A DNA stretch of 64,000 nt from Yamagishiella unicocca (Eukaryota; Chlorophyta; Chlorophyceae; Chlamydomonadales; Volvocaceae). Positions within the stretch are counted from its first letter, which is position 1, and every line of letters starts with the position of its first letter. Shown piece after piece: positions 1 through 11,918 of the stretch. A program made the position numbers and the translations under genes. The DNA is taken from contig BDSL01000056.1 in the NCBI GenBank assembly GCA_003116995.1, positions 248,001 to 312,000 of the forward strand. The letters are read 5' to 3'. A model generated the notes under the pieces. The model had not been told where the DNA came from. It saw only the letters and a list, made by a program, of their open reading frames with translations, and searched no databases.

Positions 1-79
1 CAGCCGTTGTTATGAAAGTACGAATTCACGTAACGAACACCCTTGTCCTTGGCGACACAGATTTAATTATCGTATACAA

Positions 80-202
80 CTTCAGTTCGTCGTGATCTCT
101 AATTCAATAGGCCACTTGCGGTGCTACATCCTCGTAAAATACGAAAACGTTTCGTTATCATACGTGGTTTACATGTCTACTTTAAAATATCACTAATCCA
201 AC
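80..202 (+). promoter_or_regulatory. 5' flank conserved between the two GT49 copies
   Basis: The roughly 120 bases before the ATG of copy 1 align with 11800-11918 before copy 2. Shared blocks include TTACATGTCTACTTT and TCCAACATGCGA around the start codon. The sequence is AT-richer than the coding part. It probably holds 5' UTR and proximal promoter, but no clear TATA box is seen. Confidence 0.35.
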
Positions 203-3200
203 ATGCGACGGGAATGGGGGCAACCATGTGCGGGAATATTGCTGGCACTGATGTTCACCGCGTCGAGCGGAGGCGTTTTCTGTTCGGCTGCTCAGACCAA
301 TCCCCAAGCAGAGGAGCTCATGGCTGCAATTAATGCAAACTACAAGCCCAGCTTGACCAGCTGGGATAAATCCATATTGAACGATACGATGTCAAAGTGC
401 GTGCCCCGACTGTCGCACTAGATGCGATCACCAAATCCCGATCGGCATAGTAGAAGCAATAACGAATATAGATGGGAATTGGATACCTGATATTTGAACG
501 CTGCGGCGCGTCGTGCGGTGGCGTTGCGTGCGGCGCTGTAACGTGCCGCGCTGTGCCGGTCCGCACCCTACCCCCCCCCCCCCCTAACCCCGCCTGCTCC
601 CCCACCAACATCTCGCCCCACCCCACCCTCACCTCAACCCCCTGAACCTGCTTACATCGACAGCCTCAAGCTTGAGCGCATCCTGTGGTCCAGCAAGCCC
701 CGCCGCTTCGAATTCACCGTCTTCACGCAGCTTACCATCGACCGGCTCCCCACGCTCTTCAACATGTGTTCCTCCTTCTCCGGACCCCTCAGCGCCGCTG
801 TGTATGTGGCGCTGGTGCAGCATCCCGACCGCCCCCGGCCGGGGCGGGAAAAGGAGCCCAGCGCGGAGGTCCGTATCTCGGCGCCAAACGTCGTCGCGCT
901 GGATGGGGCGATTCGCCACGTGGAGGGCTTCCACAACAGGTGAGGACTGGAATGGGTATCAGGGACACGGGGAAGGAGGGAGCAGGTGCCGGTGCCCACC
1001 CTGCCTGCTGCCTGTCGCTACTTAGTCATGGACCTAACGCTTCATCTCAACAAGCAATCAACCAGGTTCATCGCTTGCCCTTCTGCCTGCTGAGGGTGTT
1101 GGCGACGCGCATCACCACTGAGAGGGGATCCGCCAAAGCATCAGGCGTCGTAACCCAGCTTCCCCGGCCCCCCCTCTTCCCGTCCCCCCTATCCAGGCTT
1201 GAGTCCATCCCCGGCATCTGCCAGCTGGACCTCATGTTCTTTTACGAGCTGTTTGACTCTGAGCAGTCCCAGCTGCTGTACCCAGTCAACTACCTCCGGA
1301 ACTACGCCCGGATGCAGGTGGGAAATGAGGGGAGCAGGGCGGGAGCAGGGAGGGGCGGAAATCGTGGTCGGAAACGGGAGGGGGGCGGCGGGGGAAGGAT
1401 AGGGGGGGGTGGAGAGGGGAGGACGGGAGGTAGGGAGGGGAGGGGAGGGGTTGAAGGGATGGGGGGATGAGGATTTGTGAGGAAAGCCCCGTGGGAGGTG
1501 AAAGGGGGTGAATGGCGAGAATACCCGGTTACACGACATAGGGCACGGAAGGCTAAAACTGGCCAGCGAATAGCTTTCGGTCACGCGTTTGAGTGTGCAT
1601 GCCGAACAACTTGGGTTGAATATCTGGGAGACCTGTGGATGCGGCCCGGCGACGGCGTGCTGGAGGAACAAATTACTTCGCGTTAGCATTTGGGCCGCAT
1701 ATGGGAGGACCTGGGTGGTGGGATGGGCATATCATTGGGGGTTGAGACGCATCGAAGCCCGGCTTTTTCCCAGCCCGCACATAGACCGTTTACAATGGAG
1801 ACGAGATACTTTACCCAGCGTGACCGGCAAACGGCCATTTCCAGGGCGTGGCTCGGACCGCGCTGATACGTCTCTTCAGTGTCAGGCGATGTGCCCGATG
1901 GTTCTATCTTCTGGTCTGGACCTTTCACAGCCGAAAACCAAGCGAGCACCTATATCCTGAAAGAGGGGGGCCAGGAGGGAGGCAGATGGGAGGGCGAGGG
2001 AAAAGCGGGGGAGGCAGTGGACAGGGGGCAGGGAGGGTTGAGAGATCAGTACTAGACAAGCGACACCGACGAGGAAAGAGTGGGGGAGAGGGAGGAGGTA
2101 AGGGAGGGGCAGGACGAGAAAGAAGGAAGGGAAGAGAGATGAAAGGGAGGGGAGCGGGACGGAGGGAAGGGGAAGGACCTCCGCACCGTTACTTGCTTGC
2201 CAGCGTGGGTCTGGATCTGATACTAAACACAAATGCACACCTACATCGTTCACAGCACCTCCGCCGGCCTCCACCGCATGTACCAGGGGCTTGAGGGCCG
2301 GACTCATCGCTTGACTGACCGCACGACTGGCCAGCATCGCCCAGCCGTGACACACCGTACGGCAACACCACGCTGCCCAGCCTGCCGCCACTCGTCCCCC
2401 ACCCCGCCAGAATTCCCCGGAATGCACACTCAAAAGTCGTTCCACACCAAGCGTATCCTAGCTTCCACACCGATCGTATCCTAGCTTTTCCGATGCTTTG
2501 TCTCATCTGACCAGCACGTGTCTTTCCGCTCCCCCCCCTCCTGCCAGGTCCGCACCCGGCTCCTGGCCATGATCGATGTGGACATGTACATGAGCAGGTC
2601 GTTATCCGTCGAGATGGCCAAGAGAGAAAAGTAGGGCGGGAGGGGAGGGAGAGGCAGCAAAGGAAAACCCCTTTACGAAAGAGAACAGGGGAGGGAGGTG
2701 CGGGGGGGCCTGGAGGGAGGGAGGGAGGGCAGAGTTTTCGCCGAAAAGGAGACTGCAGCGGAGGAGATCTAGGCGACCCGAGCGGCTGGCCAGCCGCGAG
2801 CAAGCCTGCGACCTATATAACCCCCATTCCCTGGCGCGCCCAAATGGCTGACCTTGCCTGCTCCCTGCCTCCTGCCGTCCTTCCGTCCTTCGTTTCCCCC
2901 TTTCTCCCTGGCCCCGCCCCCGGTTGATCTCTCTGCTCTCGGCAGCATCCAGCGCTACGAGGAGCACTGCGCGGAGCGGCGGGCGACTGTGTTGCCCGCA
3001 TTCGAGCCCACCAGGCCGGGCATTGTAGGGAGAGAGATGGCGACAAATCTAAGCAGAGGTGGGTGAAGGAGGCGAGGGGAGGGGAGGCGAGGGAAGGGGA
3101 GAGAGCATTTGTGAGGAGGCCCCCTGTCCTGCCCTGCGCTGTGGATGATGGGCGCAGACGCGAAAGCCAGTCGTAAGGTGACATGCCTGCGCTTGCGTGC

Positions 3201-4450
3201 CATTCATCGTCCAGTTGCGAACGCGTTTGTGACAGATGCGGGTTGGAGGGGGCCCGTGGGTGTGGTTGCTAGGGGCGGGTGTACGCTGCAACGGGTGGCC
3301 GCGGATCGTGACGGGATTGGTCAGTCCGGTTCGGAACCTGGCAGTGACGGGGTGGGTCAGTCCGGTTCGGGACCTGGCAGTGACGGGAGCCCTGGGAGCT
3401 GCACAGGCCGCCGCAATCCTTGTTGGGGCCTAGCAAGGTTGGATTGGGGTGAGGGGACCATGGACCCCACCCGACCGCCGCCAAACCCCAGGCAAACTAA
3501 CCCGCATCACCCGGCTTTACCCCACTGCCACCCTGTAACCTTACTTCTCCAACCAGCACAGCCGCCTGGGGCCCCTGCCTGATGCCCCAGCCCCCGGCAG
3601 CGATACGTCCCACCCAATACATCCTTCTCCGGCCCCGGGCTGCCGTCGTCCCTCCCCCTCGGGGCCCCCTCGCAGTGTCTAAGGCTGAGCTCCAGGAGAT
3701 GCACGGCCGCAACAAACAGGCCATCCAGTTTAAGCTGCGGGTCTTTCCCCGGGGGCATACGCCAACGGATTACGTTCGTTGGTTCGCGGCGACGGAGCCG
3801 TACGAGGTAAGGGGGCTAGCTGCACCTGGTTTGTGAGGGCTGGGCTGGTTTGGGCAGTGCTAGGAATTAGGTTGTTGATGCCGCAGCGGTCAGAAGCAAC
3901 ACCATACCTGCAACAGCAGCACCACCGCTCAAGTCCGCCATAATTCTGACAAGCTCGGCTGCGACACCCCTCCACCTCACCATCCCGCACCCCCCAACCC
4001 CCACTCTCGCGGGCGCCGCAGGTGTCGTACAAGCGCTTCTACGAGCCGTGGTTCATCACGTGCAACGAGATCATGCCCTGGTACGACGTCGAATTCCGCG
4101 GGTACGGCATGAACAAGATCGTGCTGATTGCCGCACTGCCGTACTACAATTACACGTTCTGGATCCACCCGAGCGCGTGGATCGTGCACAACCCTCACGG
4201 GGACACGGAGGTCCGTAAACTGGTTGCGCAAGAGGCCTCGGACGTCAACAAACACAACGCCAAGCTGCCGGCCAACGCGCTTTACCGCAAGCTGACGGTG
4301 CTGTTCGGCAAGGCCAAGCGCGGCATGATGCGCGGCACGTACGAGCCGGTGGTGGACCCACGCATGATGGCGGTGTACGACAAGGTGACGTGGCTACAGC
4401 CGCCGCCCAAAATGAACGGGACGGCCGTACCCGAGTCGATGTTCATATGA
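203..4450 (+). CDS. GT49 family (LARGE/B4GAT1-like) glycosyltransferase, tandem copy 1
   Basis: Seven exons can be joined in phase: 203-396, 664-939, 1197-1317, 2548-2630, 2946-3058, 3601-3806 and 4022-4450, giving 473 residues. Every intron is GT-AG. The N-terminus has a hydrophobic stretch (CAGILLALMF) that fits a signal peptide or type II anchor, so a secretory-pathway location is inferred. GT49 landmarks appear in order: FTVFTQLTIDRL (exon 2), YPVNYLRN (exon 3), a DxD metal/sugar-nucleotide motif IDVDMYM at about D207-D209 (exon 4), VLPAFE at 240-245 (exon 5), and YDVEFRGYGMNK with WIHPSAWIVH in exon 7. LARGE and B4GAT1 transfer glucuronic acid or xylose in animals; the algal acceptor is unknown. 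The ATG is preceded by CAAC in both copies. It has a tandem paralogue at 11919-17061 with matching exon sizes. The exon 1 donor (GTGCGT) and the exon 6 acceptor were chosen for phase and for conservation between copies. Confidence 0.85.
1870..1935 (+). repeat. Dispersed repeat family A copy inside GT49 copy 1 intron 3
   Basis: A block of about 60 bp (TCTTCAGTGTCAGGCGATG, then CCCGATGGTTCTA, then GGTCTGGA) matches blocks at about 8958, 10480, 20438 and 31770. The corresponding place in copy 2 (about 14470-14520) has unrelated sequence, so this copy came or went after the duplication. Confidence 0.6.
3309..3387. repeat. 36-bp direct repeat, two copies, GT49 copy 1 intron 5
   Basis: Two near-identical units run back to back; each contains GGTCAGTCCGGTTCGG followed by ACCTGGCAGTGACGG. 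The repeat is absent from the matching intron of copy 2. Confidence 0.8.
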
Positions 4451-6999
4451 GTGGCTGGTTGATTGGTTGGCAGCCAACCGCCCAGGCCGCAGCTGCATTC
4501 GCTGCCCGCCGTGCATGCGTTCGGATGTACCGCACGCGGTCGTACGACGCGTGTGGCCGTGAGCCGCTCAGCGACCAGGCAAGGTCGTGGCGCTGTTGGT
4601 TGCGGTTGTTGGGGCTGATGGCGATCGGCTGGGCATGCGTAATGGTGTCATAGCAATTGCTATTCCACACCCCAAGGTAGAGCCATTGGGCGCATTGATG
4701 CGGTTGTTGGGATTGCTGATAGGAAACGAGCGGTGAAAGGCGGTTAGTCATGTGCGATGCGTTCCCAAGAGGAGAACGATAGGTGCAGCGCGGTGAGCCG
4801 CTCTGGCACACAGACCTGCGCTCGAGAGTTCTTGTTTTGGAGGACCGTCGTACGTGACTGTACAGCCGCCCGAGCTGTTGCAGTATACTACGTAGTTGCG
4901 GGAGTAGAGTTCAGACGGAGCAGGATAGGACCGGATATCTGGGTCGTGGTGTGTTACGTAAAAAATGGGTGGTGGGCGGCTAGGAGGGCGGCACGGCGTC
5001 CTTCGGCGAGGGGGGAGCGGGCGGTGCGCGAGTGTGGGGTGCGGAAGGGGTGAGCGGGCGGACCCTCAGGGCAGGCCGCCGGCGCTGTTCGGCGTAACCT
5101 CAGAGCGGTAACACAGTCAGAACGGCGAGGGAAGGCGGTGGGGGTGGGGCTTCATTGAGGTGTTGGGGGTGAGGTTTGACGCAGCAGTGAAGTGCACTTT
5201 TTTCCTTTTCGAATTGCGTGGAATCCGCGTGTTTGTTTGTCGTTGCGTACGCCAAGGTCGCCGTACGCGGGTCGGCACGTTTTGTTGCTACTCGTACGCA
5301 CACATTTCACTCCATTCAACTCTTTTCAGTGCAGTCGGTGGGTGGGTGGGCAACTCTTTGAGCTGCAGTCGGTGGGTGGGTGGGCAACTCGTACACCTAC
5401 GTTCGACAGCGGCGGGCCGGGCGGGGACCGGGGCTGCTGTGGCGCCCAAGCGCGGTCATTGTTCTAATCGGCTGTGAGTACCGCAGAGCAGGTGGAGCCA
5501 ACACGGTGGCCCGTCCCGGGTCGGGGCAGCTGTTTGGTTCTCTGGTGGCACTGTTGAAACGAGATGCGGGTTCATTTTCTCCGCCTTGGCCTTTCGCGCG
5601 CCCAGCGGCTGCACTTCCTCTGCTTTCTTGGTGCTGACCTGGCTCGTCTTACAAATCTATGTGTGCTCTCTGCCAAACATATTTGCTCTTCGGGGATCGT
5701 TTAATGCCCGCAGTGCTCCGCTGCACGCTTTCACCCGCCCTCGTCCACCAGGGTACGGTAGTAGCTGTTGTATCCGTTTCAGTGAGTTTCAGACATTGGA
5801 TTTGGTACTGCATGCAACCTAGATGGGCGTTGCATGGGGCCCGTCAGCGCTCGCAGCCTGGCCCCCCTGGAGTTATGGGCACGTCGTGCGGCACAGCCTC
5901 AAACAGCGGCTGTCTGGTTCGGCTTGAGCCCAGATTTGATTCCCAGATCTGGTTCCACTGCAGCCTCAGATTGCTTCAGTTTCGTCATCGGGATGCCGTA
6001 CACTTCGTTGTGGTTGACTCGGCCGAACAGTAATCCCCTGTTACTTTGGGCCCCAGGCTGGGTATTCATCGTAAGAGATGGAGACGTGGGCTGAGGCTCG
6101 TCGAAGGATGTGTGTAGGTAGCTGTCTTCGATGCCAAGGTTCATTAGAAGTCCGTGAGCAGCAGCTCGGGAACCGTTTTGGGCGGGAAGCATACTCGGTA
6201 GTGTAAGGCAGCGTAAGGCTCGGGTCCGTGGCTGAATACGCCCAGATTGGCCCCCTCCTACGAAGGGCCGACCGCCGCCGCAGCTACCATTCCAAATGGG
6301 TTTTGTCGCTTCCTAGGTGCGGCAACCGGGGGTTCCAATTACTAGCGCCGGCAGCAGGTGACCGGACATCACCGGTGCTCGGTGGCTGGGTGGCGTGAGC
6401 TTAATTCCTTTCAGTGGTGCGGAAGCGCGGATGACTGACGGTAGATCCCACGACCACTCGCCCGTAAGGAAACGCCTTGCCTCAGCGGTCTCTGGGACAC
6501 CCATACGTGGGACAGTTCGAAGTGCGAATCAGAGTGCGGCGGCCTGCCGATCGTAGGTTCCGCTTTCTCGCCTCGCCAAGCCCCTCGGCGGGACCCGACT
6601 GGCTACCTGTACCCGCAACGGCTCTCTAGGGTCTCGGCCAGCACCGCGTATCGGAGCGGCATCAGTCCGTTACGCGCATTACAAATGTAACACCGATACG
6701 CAAATCTGGGCAAAGTATGCCCAACTACTAAAACTGATCCGCGAGAGACCACGAACATCACGGCATTGTACTATCTACGGCGCGCCCGATGGCTCAGGGC
6801 GGCGCTTACGCTGCTTGCAGTGTCCCCGGGGACTCGCCGCGCAGCGCCTGACGGACCGCTGAGCGCGCGACACTGCGGGGCGTCCGCAACGGGTCGGCGC
6901 CAGCCGCTGCTCGTTTCTGAGTCCGCGCCGGTTGGTGCCCCGGCTCGCGCCGCACGCGAACATGTGCACGAGACAATCGTTAACGCGACGAATTTCCGG

Positions 7000-7160
7000 T
7001 GGGGCATAGTAGAAGTGGGGCATAATAGAAGCGGGGGCCATAGTAGAAGCGGGGGCACAGTAGAAGCGGTGTGCAGAGTAGAAGCGGGGGCCATAGTAGA
7101 AGCGGGGGCACAGAAGAAGCGGGGGGCAAGTAGAAGCGGGGACCATAGTAGCAGCGGGGC
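7000..7160. repeat. 18-bp minisatellite, about 9 units
   Basis: Degenerate tandem copies of AGTAGAAGCGGGGGCCAT or the CACAGTAGAAGCGGGGG form run without spacers. The array is not present in the second duplicated unit. Confidence 0.85.
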
Positions 7161-8949
7161 CCGTGCGGGTGTGGCTGGCGAGCGGACCGCGGGCCAGCGG
7201 GCCGAACGCCTGTGCTGCAGAGGGGCTGGTGCGGGTGAAGGTCGCTGTCTATCCAGGCAGCTTTCGCGGCCACTTTTTTTCACGTCACACTTCGCGGCGA
7301 TCCTGCGCCTGGCATGATCTGGCCGGACGTTTCTCCTCGGATAATGCGCGCGGGTCCACATGATTACGGAGTTTATAGACACCTTTGCTGGATAGCGATG
7401 TCGTTGCGCGGTGTCGGGCCGCATCGTCGCGTCGCGTTCACCTGAACGGTGTGTTAATCTTACCGCTGGTAACTCAAGCGCCGAGATTCTCTTGGATACA
7501 CTTAAGGCGCCAGTTGCTAGATCCTCGTGCTGCCTCCGTCTTGGAGACGTACCAGCCTCCGTTGAAAGCGGAGGCAGTCGGGACTCTCCCAGACCTTCCA
7601 ATATCTGTGCATAAGTAAAAAAATAAGCCGGCATCAAGGGCCACGCGCTGTCGTGAGGAAAGATTGCGGCACGCCAGCCAGTTTCCTCTGCACCTAGCCG
7701 CAACTAATAGTGGAACCGTGTGCCATGAGACCCGTTTATACATAGAGGGACAGTAACATGATTGTGGTATTATCATGACCTTTGGCCGGTCACCTGTGCG
7801 AGTGCCAATATTCGCGACCGAAGCCCGAATCCAAAGCGTATGTGTTTCAGCAAGGCCTAACACTGATTTGGCCATAATTGGTTTTACAAGAAAAGCGCAC
7901 TTCTGGGCAGCTCTGGCCTGCGTGGAGTGGGACTCCGGTTCCACCCTACCGAGTGGGAGCCATACGCCTCGCTCCAACCGCCTTGCACGACGGGACGGGC
8001 GCTACCCTGGCCCTCGGTCGGTTAGTAGCACACCGACACACTGCCAAGAAGATGGCACACCTGGACCCGATTTGTAGGAAAGTTGCCTTAGTTTCAACAA
8101 TCTTCGTTCCAGTTCGAGGCAACCGCAGGAAACTAACCCAACGCGTGGCTCTCCGTCTGGTTGCGGCGAGTCCCCTGCTGGTGCGGTGCCGCCTGGGGGG
8201 CTCTCCCCTAGGCAGCAGCATCATCGCGGGAACTGCCCGGTGGCTCAAGCCCCCCGTCGCCGGCCAGCCAGCTGACCGTGCGGGGGTAGCGTTGGTGTGT
8301 CACGAGGTCCAGTAATGTGGTTGGTGTTCGCCCCTCCAGAGGTACAACGATGTTTCTGGGACGTCGTGGTGCTAGCGGCCGTCAGCGCGATGCAGGCTGG
8401 GCGGCGGTATACGGCGGCTGCATTGAAAGCATCGGAGAATATCTATCTCCCATGGTGTTGTTTTGCGGCGCCGTGCGGTTCCGCATGGGGTGCTGCCCTT
8501 TTGGTCTCGTCTGCGGGCTTCGCAGCGCTTGGGGCCCTGAACTAGGGCTGGGCGGGGTCAGTTCTCGCCACCCCTTAATTGTTGTGGTTTGTTCAGGCTC
8601 AACTGGTGTGCGTTGGTTCGGCGCCCGGTCTTGAGGGATTCGATTAGGTCCCGGCTGGCCGCTGCTGCTCCTGCGGGGGCTCCTTTTTTCTCCTCCTTAG
8701 GGCTGGGTGATGGCCCGTTCTGGGCGGGAGGAATCTTCTTGGGTCCCAGGTGGGGGTATTGTGCACGGCATGCTGAGGCGCTCTGCTCACTGAGGGGCTG
8801 CTTGGGCTGCAGTTGGTGTATCCTTGATACGGGGCCCATTGGGGCTGCTTCACCCTGGGTGCTAGGCGCCGCTGTTCACCCGCTGACCTGGTTCCTGACC
8901 TGGTTCGGGGTTTTCCGTATCTGGGCCTAAGGCTTCTTCTTCTTCCTGC

Positions 8950-9015
8950 GTTTCCTTCAGTGTAAGGCGATGCGCCCAATGGCTCTATTTTACGGTCTGG
9001 GGCCCATCGTAACAG
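8950..9015 (+). repeat. Dispersed repeat family A copy
   Basis: TTCAGTGTAAGGCGATGCGC followed by CCAATGGCTCTA and CGGTCTGG matches the other family A blocks. It is preceded by a T/C-rich stretch, as at 10448, 20412 and 31750. Confidence 0.6.
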
Positions 9016-9189
9016 CTAATACTATCACTCTCCTACGGTGCTCAATTATCGAGCGATGAGGTATACCGCAAATTAGGGGTGTAAATCAGAGTCAACGGTT
9101 ACAGCTATTTTTTGTGCGTAAGTGAACCACACACAGGTCAGTGATGAGAACAGAAGGGGGCCAGAGTTGCGTAAGTGGCGTTCCGGAGG

Positions 9190-9425
9190 CCTTAACCAAC
9201 TGTGTGTTTTAAGTATGCTGAGCTGAGCCGCGAAGGAGACTGAGCGCGATGATACCAAGGAATCCGGAGGCAGGGCGAGGCGCCAATAGTTACCGAAAGA
9301 CGCCCAGAGTGGGTCCACGGGAAGCCATAATTCCAATTATGTAGACGGACCAACCAACCAACTGTGTGTTTTATAAATGCTGAGCTGAGCCGCGAAATAG
9401 ACGTAGCGCGAGGAGACCAACTGTG
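9190..9425. repeat. Dispersed repeat family C, one full and one partial tandem copy
   Basis: An element of roughly 165 bp begins near TGCTGAGCTGAGCCGCGAA and runs through CCAAGGAATCCGGAG, GCGCCAATAGTTACCGAAAG and TCCAATTATGTAG. Its start is repeated at about 9376. Both copies sit beside CAACTGTGTGT. A close copy lies at 43953-44090 in the CDPK gene, and a fragment in reverse at about 52495-52515. No open frame was found; it may be a short non-autonomous transposable element. Confidence 0.6.
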
Positions 9426-10447
9426 TGTGTGTGGGGAGTTGTCTTGTTCAAAAAGCATCGACTATACGTACGACGATGACACCTAGGAACACAGCGCCGA
9501 TACATACTCATACTCATACTGCGGAAACTCGCACCACGTGACCCCTTAGGGGGCGCGCGAGCGTCGGTGCATGGGGCCAGATGGGAGCTGCTTGCTGTTG
9601 CCGGTCGTCTAGATGGGAGTTCAGGAGGATGGAATGGCGGTGTCGTCTGGTATGTGGAGGAGGAGCTCCCGCATCGCCCGGGAACTTTCGGCACCGGTCG
9701 GATCCCATCCAGCTCGCAGCAATCTGGTTCACACCTTCGCTCGCCGCGGCCATACTGGCTCGTCACGGTGGCTTTGCAGAGTGCCTGCGCTGAGTATCCT
9801 GTGGCTGTCCAGCTAGCCTGGTGGTCACCCACGCCCTTCGTTGCGAAGTATCAACTTCGCCAATGATGGCCTCTCAGCGGCGGCTTCGGTCGTCGCTCTA
9901 CCTGATCAGTCCTGCAGGGCTGTATCCTACTTTGTGGTCTTCTTTCAGCATTTCTCTGGACTCTGGTAGCTTTCGCCGACACAGCTTCGTCGGCCCTGGT
10001 GTCTCTCGCGCATGCCGCAGCCGGTGCCAGTACGCAGCCTACGCAAGTCCTGCAAAGCTACCTGGCGTTGCATACTGAAGTGGTTTCCGTATTGCAGGCG
10101 AAGGTTGCGCCACGGCTCAGCCATTCGGGCGTGTTGCCGGTCTGCCTTTTTCTAGAGACTGCTGTTGGTGTTGACCTCAACTGGTTGATGGTATTAAGTA
10201 CCATTGTTTCTTCCCGTCTCGCTATGGGCATCGGCCCGTTTCGGGTGTGGGACGTTTTCGGGATCTTGGGGGGGGAGTTATCCGATTGTGTTGCCGAGGC
10301 GTGCTGCTGTCTCTCCATTCGGGGGTCTGCTTGGGATGCATGTGGCCATGTGCAGGGGAGCCATCAGCGCAACCTCCCCCTGTGTATTGGTGCTTGCTGT
10401 TTCCTCTGGGCTCTCGGTTGTGAGGCTCTGGGTGGTTTGTCTTTCGG

Positions 10448-10548
10448 AACCGTCGGTTTTCTCTGCTTTCCTTGTCTTTTTCAGTGTCAGGCGATGCGCC
10501 CGATGGCTCTACCTTTTCAGGTCTGGAGCCCACTGTAACGATTACAAC
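10448..10548 (+). repeat. Dispersed repeat family A copy
   Basis: TTTTTCAGTGTCAGGCGATG, then CGCCCGATGGCTCTACC and GGTCTGGAGCCCACTGTAAC. This is one of the most complete copies and includes the end GTAACGATTACAAC. Confidence 0.6.
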
Positions 10549-10652
10549 AACCTAGGAAGCAACGTGCCTAGGTAGACCACGCAAAAAGGATCGCAACGCG
10601 CCATGTCTGCTATGCCTACTGCTGCCTGCCCCCCTGTGTTTGCTCAGGGCGG

Positions 10653-10717
10653 CATCCTGGGGATATAAGGCACCCCCCCTGGGGATGAAAGGCACCCCCC
10701 CTGGGGTTGAAAGGCAC
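10653..10717. repeat. 22-bp tandem repeat, 3 units
   Basis: Units of the form GGGGATGAAAGGCACCCCCC follow one another with single-base changes (ATATAAGG, ATGAAAGG, TTGAAAGG). Confidence 0.85.
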
Positions 10718-11799
10718 CGCCCGCCTGCTATCGGTGGACTACCCCCAGCTGCAGACACAGTGCGCCGAGCCGGACTGCGAACTGGAGGTGGTCTGGCACG
10801 CACACACCCGCGCACCGACGGACCGTAGCGGTGGGAGGATGTCGCCCTGCTGAGCAAACACGCAGACAAGTCCCATGAGGCGCTACCTGACTGCGTGGTT
10901 GTAGTACCACACACGTTGGCGTTGGCTTCGATGGTGGGTTCCCATTCGGTACGTACCCTGCCTGCAGTGTATGTAGCGTGTCAAGCCTCTGCGCTTGAAA
11001 GATACATGGCTTTGCACACATCCTTGCGCGCGAGCTGCGGCTGGCCCAAACTCAGGATTACATAGTGGAACGCGTAGTAGTTTGTGCGGGAGGACAGCTC
11101 AAAGCGAGCCAACACATAAGAGAGATCCCGTGGTGCTGAGTAGGTAGGGGCCGCTTCTGGAAGGATGCGCGGTGCTTTAGAGGTGTGCCCTATGGCGGGC
11201 GGAAGGGCGATGGAGAGGGCTGCCTGCGGGGGTGTAGTATGGGATCCGCTTGTTTACACAGCAGGGCACAGCACGATCGCGATGGCCCGGGAGCGAGCGA
11301 GGTAAGTTGCGACAGGAGGCCTGTCCGCACTATGCTAGTCCAACGTACGGTAACGAACATGTGTTAGTGGGTGAGTGTTCAAGCTGAGGCGGCTGGTATG
11401 GTCCAGATGTGCCAAGAGGCCCATGACCGGCGAAAAAGGCAAGGCTAGACAATTAGAAAGTGAACAAACGTAGTAAAACAGAGGTTAAATAATACATACA
11501 ACATATTCTTACGCAAGGCTTCCTAGTTTGCCCACCACTGGTGGGCCACTAGTCAGTGTAGCCGTACAGTGACTTATATTGGCTCCTGCAGACGAGGCCA
11601 CCCTCCCACCTAACAAACAGAAACGGGTATGGCCTCTTTGCATATTATGCTAGCCCGGGAGGTCGGCTGTGACAGAAGGCCCGTCCACACTATCCGCTCT
11701 GGGTGTGACGATGGTAGTCCGACGTACGGGGTACGATCATTTGTTCTTGAGTAACAGCAACGGATACTTTCCCCTTGGCACTTTATTCATTATCGTTTA

Positions 11800-11918
11800 C
11801 AGCTTCCGTCCGTAGTTGTCTCTAATGAATAGTCGTTGCTACGTCCCCGTCGAAACACGGAAACAAGTCGTTCCTACCGTTCGCTTACATGTCTACTTTT
11901 TAATAGCAGTAGTCCAAC
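11800..11918 (+). promoter_or_regulatory. 5' flank of GT49 copy 2
   Basis: This is the counterpart of 80-202. It ends in TCCAACATGCGA and contains the shared TTACATGTCTACTTT block. Conservation next to the start supports the chosen ATG in both genes. Confidence 0.35.

Larger units (their letters stand above)
4451..11715. other. Spacer between the two GT49 genes; no supported gene
   Basis: About 7.3 kb with no gene I can support. 4930-5400, 6200-6700 and 8100-9000 align in order with 17740-18170, 18405-18925 and 19260-20500, so they belong to the duplicated unit. 7000-7160 and 10653-10717 are minisatellites. 9190-9460 holds repeat family C. Family A copies lie at about 8958 and 10480. 11298-11350 resembles 11655-11735, a short direct repeat ahead of copy 2. 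Overlapping frames around 9821-10538 contain no recognisable domain. Confidence 0.6.

Noticed and set aside
1021..1196. Open frame across GT49 copy 1 intron 2 as extra coding sequence
   Set aside because: The intron has a clear GTGAGG donor and CCAG acceptor, and joining 939 to 1197 keeps phase and family homology in both copies.
3557..3600. GT49 exon 6 acceptor at CCAACCAG (3556)
   Set aside because: It does not give the phase required by exon 5 and differs between copies; the acceptor CCCCCGGCAG at 3600 (16173 in copy 2) fits phase in both.
9821..10538. 179-codon frame with a hydrophobic composition
   Set aside because: No domain, no conserved counterpart as a frame, and its end is the family A repeat.
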